In this document: positions 7,541 through 13,312 of the stretch, one piece after another | How the letters are laid out: each line of letters starts with the position of its first letter | Position numbering within the stretch: the stretch's first letter is position 1 | Assembly: GCA_050256015.1 (NCBI GenBank) | Contig: JBFWIL010000044.1 | Span: 1 to 14,162, forward strand | DNA: 14,162 nt | From: JBFWIL01 sp050256015 | Lineage (GTDB): Bacteria > Bacteroidota > Bacteroidia > Bacteroidales > Prolixibacteraceae | Reading direction: 5' to 3' | Program-made: the position numbers and the translations under genes | The notes under the pieces: generated by a model | The model's input: the letters and a program-made list of their open reading frames with translations, nothing else | Database searches by the model: none | What the model was told of the DNA's origin: nothing

Positions 7541-7607
7541 AACGGGTAATGGATCACGGGATTTCTTTTGCATTTGAATAAACAAACAGATTGACAATAT
7601 AACCATC

Positions 7608-8726
7608 ATGCGAACTATTTTTTATCTCATTCAAAAGGAATTTATCCAGGTGTTCCGGAATAAGACCATGCTTCCTATGATCATTATGATTCCTTTGCTT
7701 CAGATGCTGATCCTGGTTTTTGCTGCAACCTATGATTTGAAGAAAGTGGATATCTGTGTTTCGGATCAGGATCTCTCCCATATTTCGCGTGATCTGATAA
7801 GCCGTTTTGAGGCATCTCCCTTTTTTCGTATAAAGGGAGCTTCCTTTGATCCCGGGGATGAGGAAAAAAGTTTTTACCGGGAGGAAACTGATTTTATTCT
7901 GGTCATCCCCGAAGGATTTGAACGAAACCTTATTCGTGAAGATGAAGCAAGTATTCAGTTGCTGGTCAATGCCGTTGACGGGAGTAAGGCCTCCCTGATC
8001 TATTCCTATGCCCGGTCTATTTTGTCCGGCTTTAACCGGGAGGTCATTGCGGAGTGGAAAGGATTGTCCGGGTTCAGTCCTCGGAAAGAAATAGAGCTGC
8101 GTGACAATTACTGGTTCAATCCGGAACTGGACTACAAATGGTACATGGCTCCGGGAATTCTGGCTATCCTGGTTAGCCTGATCGGCATGTTTCTCTCGGG
8201 AATGAACCTGGTCAGGGAAAAGGAGATAGGGACAATTGAACAGCTGAATGTTACGCCGATCAAAAGATATCAGTTTATTCTGGGTAAGCTGTTCCCTTTT
8301 TTGGTCATTGCCCTGTTCGATCTGGCTTTTGGCTTACTGATTGCCCGGCTGGCCTTTGCTTTGCCTGTTGAAGGAAGCCTGGCGCTCCTGTTCGGGTTTG
8401 CTGCCCTGTATTTGCTGGGTGTACTCGGGATGGGATTGTTTATCTCAACAATTACGGAAACCCAGCAACAGGTCATGTTTGTCACCTATTTCATTTTGAT
8501 CATCTTTATCCTCATGGGGGGCGTTTTTACTCCTGTTGAAAACATGCCCGAGCTGGCGCAAAAATTCAATCGTTTAAATCCGATCTGTTATTTTATCCGG
8601 ATTATGCGGATGGTTGTGCTGAAAGGTTCGGGTTTTACCGATTTGTATGAAGAGTTCGTGTCGCTCTCGGTCATCGGGATTTCATTCCTGATCCTGGCCA
8701 TCCGGAGATACCGGAAGACTATCTGA
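7608..8726 (+). CDS. ABC-2 type permease, YbhR-like
   Basis: 372-residue inner-membrane permease, the second half of the exporter's membrane channel. It has the same plan as the preceding permease: helix 1 about 20-42, an extracytoplasmic domain about 45-175 (VDGSKASLIYSYARSIL, NYWFNPEL), then five helices with REKEIGTIEQLNVTP (203-217) and GGVFTPVENMPE (304-315). The two permeases are clearly paralogous but divergent, as YbhS and YbhR are. A 67-bp gap separates it from the upstream gene, and a strong terminator follows 2 bp after its stop, marking the operon end. Confidence 0.9.
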   Translation: MRTIFYLIQKEFIQVFRNKTMLPMIIMIPLLQMLILVFAATYDLKKVDICVSDQDLSHISRDLISRFEASPFFRIKGASFDPGDEEKSFYREETDFILVIPEGFERNLIREDEASIQLLVNAVDGSKASLIYSYARSILSGFNREVIAEWKGLSGFSPRKEIELRDNYWFNPELDYKWYMAPGILAILVSLIGMFLSGMNLVREKEIGTIEQLNVTPIKRYQFILGKLFPFLVIALFDLAFGLLIARLAFALPVEGSLALLFGFAALYLLGVLGMGLFISTITETQQQVMFVTYFILIIFILMGGVFTPVENMPELAQKFNRLNPICYFIRIMRMVVLKGSGFTDLYEEFVSLSVIGISFLILAIRRYRKTI

Positions 8727-8728
8727 AC

Positions 8729-8767
8729 CCCAACAGGGTCTGCAAACCCTGTTGGGACAGGTTTTTT
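8729..8767 (+). terminator. Rho-independent terminator of the efflux operon
   Basis: CCCAACAGGGT (8729-8739) is the exact reverse complement of ACCCTGTTGGG (8746-8756), giving an 11-bp stem with a 6-nt loop (CTGCAA). Six T's at 8762-8767 follow after a 5-nt gap. It lies between convergent genes; the leftward MFS gene ends at 8775, so its transcripts would also meet the stem, but without a T-run in that direction. Confidence 0.85.
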
Positions 8768-8774
8768 CATTTGC

Positions 8775-10214
8775 CTATTCGACCGGAATGTCTGTGTTTA
8801 CGTTTCTGCAACCTTTCAGTGCATAATACAGCATGTAAAGTATGCAGGCAAGCATCACCCAGTAACTGGGCAGGTAGCCTGCCAGGTCGGCTACATAGCC
8901 CTGTATGAGCGGGATAATGCCTCCGCCGCAGACCATTACCATAAAAATTCCCGAAGCAGCAGCCGTATATTTGCCGAGTCCTTCCACGGCCAGGTTGAAA
9001 ATGCCTCCCCACATCACCGAGGTACAGAGTCCGCACAGAATGATGAAGAGCACATTGACGGGGATGCGGGTGGCTGTGCTGCTGCCGGTCATCCAGCTGA
9101 TATCCGCACTGATGCTGGTTGGCAGCAGGATGGCCAGCAGGATGAACAGGGAACCAAGGGCAGAGACAAAGGTCATCATGGTCTTGCTGGAGAAGCGGGC
9201 CCCCAGGGATGCGCCGGCAAGTCGTCCCACAAGCATCAGCAGCCAGTAGATGCCTACCAGGAAGCCGGCCACAGCGGCGTTGATACCCAGTCCGGGTTTT
9301 AATTCTCCATTTATTATCTTTTGAGCTTTTTCAAAGGAATCTTTTGCCACGATGCGCGGTTCGTATTGCTTTTTTGCGGCATGGAGGCGGTCTTCCTCTT
9401 CCAGGGAAGCCCGGTATGCAGCATTGTTCTGCTGGCGGTTGTATTCGGCAATCCTTTCTCCGGCCTGGCCGGTGGTGAAGGTAGTCATATACAGATTGGC
9501 CGTGCTGGGAATGCCGATTTCCACCCCCACGTAAACAAAAATAGCCAGGGTTCCCAGAATAAAATGGCGGAAAGAAAACGGACTGTACCTGTCTCTGGTT
9601 TTCCGGGCCTTATCCATATGCGGTTCGGGAATGTCGACGAACAGCAGTACGGCAAAGGCCAGGGCAAAAATCCCTATGGCCAGGAAAAGGGCCGGATTGG
9701 CTTTTTCGATGGTTCTGCCGGCTTCGGCGCCCATCAGATAACCCACCAGCATTGGCGTAATGGTGGCTGCAATGGAATTGATCGATCCCCCGAACTGGAT
9801 CAGCTGATTCCCTTTGTTGCCTCCGCCTCCGAGGGTGTTAAGCATCGGATTGACCACCGTGTTCAGCATGCACATGGAAAATCCGGAAATAAAGGCCCCT
9901 GCAAGATAGACGGTAAAATTTCCCACCACTCCGGAAAGATACTGGATCAAAACACCCGTGATACCAACCAGGATGGCTGCCAGGGCTGTTTTCTTGTAAC
10001 CGATTTTTTTCAGCATGATCCCGGCCGGAATGCCCATAAAGGCATAAGCAATGAAATTGGCAAAGAATCCGAGCTGGGATTCAAAGTTGGATGCTCCGAA
10101 CTGCCGGGCCACAATTACGCCCATCGGACTGGGAAGGCCGGTTACGAAAGCAATCATAAAAAACAGGGCAAACATCATTGCAATAGGCAATGCATAGCTT
10201 TTTTTTTGATCCAT
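8775..10214 (-). CDS. FHS-family (FucP/NagP-like) MFS sugar permease with a long inter-helix insert
   Basis: 479-residue inner-membrane transporter. Helices fill residues about 10-195 and 213-465, consistent with 12 TM segments. The motif-A-like GIMLKKIGYKKT is at 65-76, and MLNTVVNPMLNTLGG (116-130) with NQLIQFGGSINSIAA (136-150) matches the FHS pattern seen in FucP-like permeases. Residues about 245-308 form a hydrophilic insert rich in Glu, Lys, Arg and Gln between TM7 and TM8, predicted to lie on the periplasmic side. At the positions of the FucP proton-coupling Asp46 and Glu135, no acidic residue is apparent by eye (Asn118 replaces the Glu). The substrate is uncertain; divergence from a GH20-type gene hints at an amino sugar, and this is inference only. 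Confidence 0.82.
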   Translation of the reverse strand: MDQKKSYALPIAMMFALFFMIAFVTGLPSPMGVIVARQFGASNFESQLGFFANFIAYAFMGIPAGIMLKKIGYKKTALAAILVGITGVLIQYLSGVVGNFTVYLAGAFISGFSMCMLNTVVNPMLNTLGGGGNKGNQLIQFGGSINSIAATITPMLVGYLMGAEAGRTIEKANPALFLAIGIFALAFAVLLFVDIPEPHMDKARKTRDRYSPFSFRHFILGTLAIFVYVGVEIGIPSTANLYMTTFTTGQAGERIAEYNRQQNNAAYRASLEEEDRLHAAKKQYEPRIVAKDSFEKAQKIINGELKPGLGINAAVAGFLVGIYWLLMLVGRLAGASLGARFSSKTMMTFVSALGSLFILLAILLPTSISADISWMTGSSTATRIPVNVLFIILCGLCTSVMWGGIFNLAVEGLGKYTAAASGIFMVMVCGGGIIPLIQGYVADLAGYLPSYWVMLACILYMLYYALKGCRNVNTDIPVE

Positions 10215-10273
10215 AAGTCTTTGTTTAATATTGTTTTACGATGTGTTTGATTTATTCGGGGAGCTTCCCTTTC

Positions 10274-10329
10274 CCGTTTTGTATAAGGCATCCTTGCCTG
10301 AATAAGGCAGGCGCAAGCAGACAAAACGG
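10274..10329. other. Nested stem-loop in the MFS/GH20 intergenic region
   Basis: CCGTTTTGT (10274-10282) is the exact reverse complement of ACAAAACGG (10321-10329). Inside it, CTTGCCT (10293-10299) can pair with AGGCAGG (10305-10311, one G-T pair), or CTTGC (10293-10297) alternatively with GCAAG (10313-10317). If the MFS gene is transcribed from about 10326 leftward, this structure makes up the 5' end of its leader. No known riboswitch was recognised. Confidence 0.4.
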
Positions 10330-10332
10330 CAA

Positions 10333-10365
10333 GAAAGATACTGAATTTTTTTTTAATTCAGCAAG
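10333..10365 (-). promoter_or_regulatory. Candidate promoter of the MFS permease gene
   Basis: On the minus strand TATCTTTC at 10333-10340 matches TAnnTTTG except for the last base. CTTG at 10362-10365 gives a TTG -33 core 21 bp upstream. Transcription would start near 10326 and leave a leader of about 110 nt containing the nested stem-loop. Confidence 0.4.
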
Positions 10366-10429
10366 AATCTTTTTTTGATCATTCTGATGAATCTGCATGG
10401 ACGAAAGAGCGTTGTTTTTAAGAATATTG

Positions 10430-10437
10430 TACCTTTA
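10430..10437 (+). promoter_or_regulatory. Candidate -7 element of the GH20-like gene
   Basis: TACCTTTA matches TAnnTTTG except for the last base and lies 23 nt before the ATG at 10461. A TTG at 10412-10414 is only 15 bp upstream, shorter than the usual spacing, so the assignment is weak. Confidence 0.3.
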
Positions 10438-10460
10438 TCCTGCTCCAATATATACCGAAG

Positions 10461-12197
10461 ATGAAGAAAGCTGCCCTTAACCTGGTTCTTATTCTGCTGG
10501 CCGGATTGTCAGCCTGCCGGTTTTCCGGCGGGGAGGGGGTGATGACCGGAATTATTCCCAGACCTGTTCAGGTGGAATACTTGGGGAGGGAACTGAAACT
10601 GGAACGGGGGATAAGCCTTGATGTTGTTCCCGGTAATCTTGAATTTGCAGGGGAGTGGATGACCGCAGAGTTGAAAAGGCTTCAGGATGCCGGGATAATT
10701 CCCCTCGGAACGAAGGCTCCGGCAGAGATCCGGATGAAGCTGGATAATCTGTTTGCCCAACCGGAGGGTTACCGGCTTGAGATCAGGCGTCACATTGAGC
10801 TGACCGCCCGCGATGAAAGGGGAATTTTTTATGGTTTGCAGACACTGATTCAGATTTTGTGGCAGGCAGGGACCAAAGCGGATAATACGGTTGTACCGGC
10901 CATGATGATTACCGATTATCCCCTTTTCCCATGCCGGGGGGTACGGCTGGACGCAGTCAGGTATGAGCTGTCTTCCGGGTTCATTAAAAAGTATGTGGAA
11001 CTGATGGCCATGCATAAAATGAATGTGTTGCTTTGGCGGTTTCATGAAACCTTGTTTGTGCAGCCCGACACTGTGTCGGAGTTGGTGAACTATGCCAGGA
11101 AGCGGGGAGTAATGCTGATTCCGGAGACCGGAGCTTTGTCCGGTACGGCAGTTCCCCCGGGAAAAACTGAAGGAGCGGAAGAAGTGGTGATTTGTTCGGA
11201 CTGGTATCCGGAACCGACAGCGGAAGAAGATCGGGGTCCGCTGGAACGTATTTATTCTTTGAAGCCGGAATGCAGTAATTCCGGGGAGACCGTTGAACAA
11301 GGAATTCCGGGAATTCTGGGTATTATCCCGTCCGACAGTCTGTACAGCGGGACATGGTTGGAATACCGGAGCCTTCCGGGAATGACTGCCTTAAGCGAGT
11401 TGCTCTGGTCTCCCCGCGAAGGTATGGACTTTCCCGACTTCCTCCGGCGGCTTGAGCCGTTTCTCAGGCAGCTTACGCTGGCCGGTTACCGTTTCCATAT
11501 ACCGGTTCCACGGAGCTTGCTGGGCAACTATATTTTTATGGACAGTGTCCGGGTGGAGCTGGGCAATCCATGGCCTTTTGCCCGTATTCGCTATACACTG
11601 GACGGTACGGAGCCTGCCGTGCATTCGCCCGTGTACGAAAAACCTTTTGTACTGAAACGGCCGGCCGTTCTGAAAACCCGCCTGTTCCTGGAAAGCGGGA
11701 GGCATAGTGAGACACGGAGCTTCCGTTATCGCAGGGTGTCTCCGGTGCCTTCTTATTCTCAGGATCCGGGGGAACTGAAAAGCGGGCTGATCTGTAAGTA
11801 TTACGAGCAAAAGCTTCGCTCGGTCGGGGCTGTAAAAAAATACCGGCCAAAGCGAGATACGGTGGTTGAGCGGATCAGCCTGCCCGAAAAGCGGAGTAAA
11901 GAGGGTTTTGCCCTTGAATTTACCGGCTACCTGAAGGTTAGCCGGAGAGCGGTTTATACGTTTCGTATGTGCTCTGATTACGGAAGCCGTTTCCTGCTGG
12001 GCGAAACGCTGGTTATCGATCATGACGGGAGACATGCCAGTACCGCCGCGTTCGGGCAGGTTGCGCTGGAACCCGGCTATTATCCTATTTATGCCGGCTA
12101 TTTTGATTCCGGCGGAAAGAGTTTTCTGCAACTGCAGTACCGGAACGATGGAGATGGCTGGAGTGAAATACCCCCGGAAAGGCTTTTTCACCGGTAG
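10461..12197 (+). CDS. GH20 beta-hexosaminidase-like lipoprotein lacking the catalytic core of the barrel (likely pseudoenzyme), with CHB_HEX_C and PA14 domains
   Basis: 578 residues, predicted surface or periplasmic lipoprotein (lipobox LSAC, Cys19). Domain order: GH20 N-terminal domain (about 30-152, starting IIPRPVQVEY); the beginning of the GH20 barrel (FPCRGVRLDAVRY 156-168, HKMNVLLWRFHET 185-197, RGVMLIPE 215-221); a jump at about 225-240 directly to the barrel end (VVICSDWYPE, LERIYSLKP, GTWLEY 297-302, TALSELLWSP 309-318); CHB_HEX_C/FN3-like (about 355-423, YTLDGTEPAVHSPVY); PA14 (about 440-575, SDYGSRFLLGETLVIDHDGRH). Active enzymes have HWHLTDDQGW after the second strand and a GGDE catalytic pair on the fourth; neither is present. 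The frame is open throughout and the total is well below the roughly 750 residues expected for this architecture. Glycan binding without cleavage is an inference. Confidence 0.8.
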   Translation: MKKAALNLVLILLAGLSACRFSGGEGVMTGIIPRPVQVEYLGRELKLERGISLDVVPGNLEFAGEWMTAELKRLQDAGIIPLGTKAPAEIRMKLDNLFAQPEGYRLEIRRHIELTARDERGIFYGLQTLIQILWQAGTKADNTVVPAMMITDYPLFPCRGVRLDAVRYELSSGFIKKYVELMAMHKMNVLLWRFHETLFVQPDTVSELVNYARKRGVMLIPETGALSGTAVPPGKTEGAEEVVICSDWYPEPTAEEDRGPLERIYSLKPECSNSGETVEQGIPGILGIIPSDSLYSGTWLEYRSLPGMTALSELLWSPREGMDFPDFLRRLEPFLRQLTLAGYRFHIPVPRSLLGNYIFMDSVRVELGNPWPFARIRYTLDGTEPAVHSPVYEKPFVLKRPAVLKTRLFLESGRHSETRSFRYRRVSPVPSYSQDPGELKSGLICKYYEQKLRSVGAVKKYRPKRDTVVERISLPEKRSKEGFALEFTGYLKVSRRAVYTFRMCSDYGSRFLLGETLVIDHDGRHASTAAFGQVALEPGYYPIYAGYFDSGGKSFLQLQYRNDGDGWSEIPPERLFHR

Positions 12198-12327
12198 AAA
12201 GCGATATCCCTGTTTTGCCCGATGCTGTCGGAAAGAAGGTTGCAAAAATGGGTATATTGGTGAAAAATTTGTAGTTTTCGCCGGCCTTGGCAGCGGGAAT
12301 TCCTGTTGGAGGGGTTTTTATGACAAG

Positions 12328-12350
12328 ATTTTAATATGATTTTAATATGA
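12328..12350 (+). repeat. Tandem 11-bp repeat making a four-codon upstream ORF at the start of the next gene
   Basis: ATTTTAATATG occurs twice back to back (12328-12338 and 12339-12349). Each copy ends in ATG; the second is the predicted start of the secreted protein gene. The first ATG (12336) opens a tiny frame reading Met-Ile-Leu-Ile and then TGA at 12348-12350, which overlaps the main start as ATGA. Confidence 0.5.
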
Positions 12351-13279
12351 AAAAAATGAAGGTATTGCTGTTTCTTCTTTCCCTGGCTTTGCCGGGGGTT
12401 GGCCAGCAGTCGTTTAAGTATGTGATCATCCCGACCCGGTTCTCAGACCTGGGGCCGGGTTTTAATCCGTATCAGCTGAGTTCGGCTTTGCAAGATGTCT
12501 TGAACGGAAACGGGATTCCGACGGTTTTTGAATCGGATCAGCGTCCTGCCGACTATTGCGACGCCCTGGTGGCGGAACTGGAAAAATCGTCTTCCCTGTT
12601 TACCAACAAGCTGGTTGTGCGGTTTCGTGACTGCCAGAACAATATCATTTGGAGCAGGGAAGGAGAGGGAAGGTCCAAGGATTTTACCCTCGGTTATGCC
12701 GAGGCTCTGGCCGATGCACTGGACGGGTTCACGGTTTTGCCTCCGAACAACAAACTGGTGCAGACCGTTTTACGGTATGCTACACCTGGCAATCCGGTCG
12801 CTTCGCCGGCCGTAAGTCGTTTCTCAAGGGGGGAACATCCTGTTGCCGAGCCGACTGAAACAGTTGCTTCGGAGTCTGTTGTGAAGGAAACAGTTCCGGC
12901 GGAGGCTGTAGAGACAGAACGACCGGCCCCGGTCAGGAGTCCGGTTTCGGTTCCGGGAAAGATCGCTGATCCGGCAACAGAAGAAATGAATTATCAGCCT
13001 GATAACCTGTATTTTAACGAAACCTATCTGGTGGACTTCGTGGATGCAACGGACCAGGCAAACCGGCTGGTGGTAATTAACGGAAGTAAGCTGGGCTATG
13101 ATAAACTGCAGGTTATTGCCGAACTGGAGCCGACCGATCTTCCGGGAATGTATACCGTGAGCTGGGAAACTCCGGAAGGAGAAACGCTGAGGGGAATTGC
13201 CACCGTTTCAGGAGGAAAACTCGATATTAAACTCCGGTCTGGTGATGAATCCTTGGAGATCAATCTGCTAAAACAGTAG
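12347..13279 (+). CDS. Secreted protein of unknown function, Bacteroidota-type conserved hypothetical
   Basis: 310 residues. An N-terminal signal peptide (MKKMKVLLFLLSLALPGVG, cleavage near residue 19-20) sends it across the inner membrane; there is no lipobox Cys. Residues 22-145 form a compact alpha/beta-looking domain with YVIIPTRFSDLG, NPYQLSSALQDVL and the DCQNNIIWSREGEGRSKDFTLGYAEAL stretch, which resembles uncharacterised Bacteroidota proteins. Residues about 147-210 are a low-complexity linker rich in Pro, Val, Glu, Thr and Ala. A C-terminal beta-rich domain (about 217-310) contains regular short strands. I cannot name a function. The start is the second ATG of a tandem repeat; an in-frame ATG at 12356 would still leave a signal. 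It is 33 bp before the phosphatase-like gene and may be cotranscribed with it. Confidence 0.75.
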   Translation: MKKMKVLLFLLSLALPGVGQQSFKYVIIPTRFSDLGPGFNPYQLSSALQDVLNGNGIPTVFESDQRPADYCDALVAELEKSSSLFTNKLVVRFRDCQNNIIWSREGEGRSKDFTLGYAEALADALDGFTVLPPNNKLVQTVLRYATPGNPVASPAVSRFSRGEHPVAEPTETVASESVVKETVPAEAVETERPAPVRSPVSVPGKIADPATEEMNYQPDNLYFNETYLVDFVDATDQANRLVVINGSKLGYDKLQVIAELEPTDLPGMYTVSWETPEGETLRGIATVSGGKLDIKLRSGDESLEINLLKQ

Positions 13280-13312
13280 GTGCCGGGGTGTGGCAGCCAC
13301 AAAAGAGAGGTT

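Noticed and set aside
7533..7570. Possible promoter before the YbhR-like gene (TTG and TTCTTTTG)
   Set aside because: The boxes are 27 bp apart and the second base of the -7 box is wrong, so the spacing does not fit.
9321..10250. Long (309-codon) rightward frame antisense to the MFS gene
   Set aside because: Its translation is rich in Gly, His, Gln and Lys with no domain pattern, while the opposite strand encodes a coherent 12-TM permease.
10341..10376. CTGAATT/AATTCAG hairpin followed by a T-run, as a terminator
   Set aside because: No plus-strand gene ends upstream of it, the stem is AT-rich with a T-only loop, and the second T-run is offset by 8 nt. More likely simple AT-rich intergenic sequence.
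10461..12197. Frameshifted pseudogene explanation for the short GH20-like protein
   Set aside because: Both sides of the missing region are in the same frame with no stop, and downstream domains are well preserved; an in-frame loss fits better than a frameshift.
11391..12245. 284-codon leftward frame antisense to the GH20-like gene
   Set aside because: The sense strand encodes recognisable CHB_HEX_C and PA14 domains; the antisense product is low in information and has no motif.
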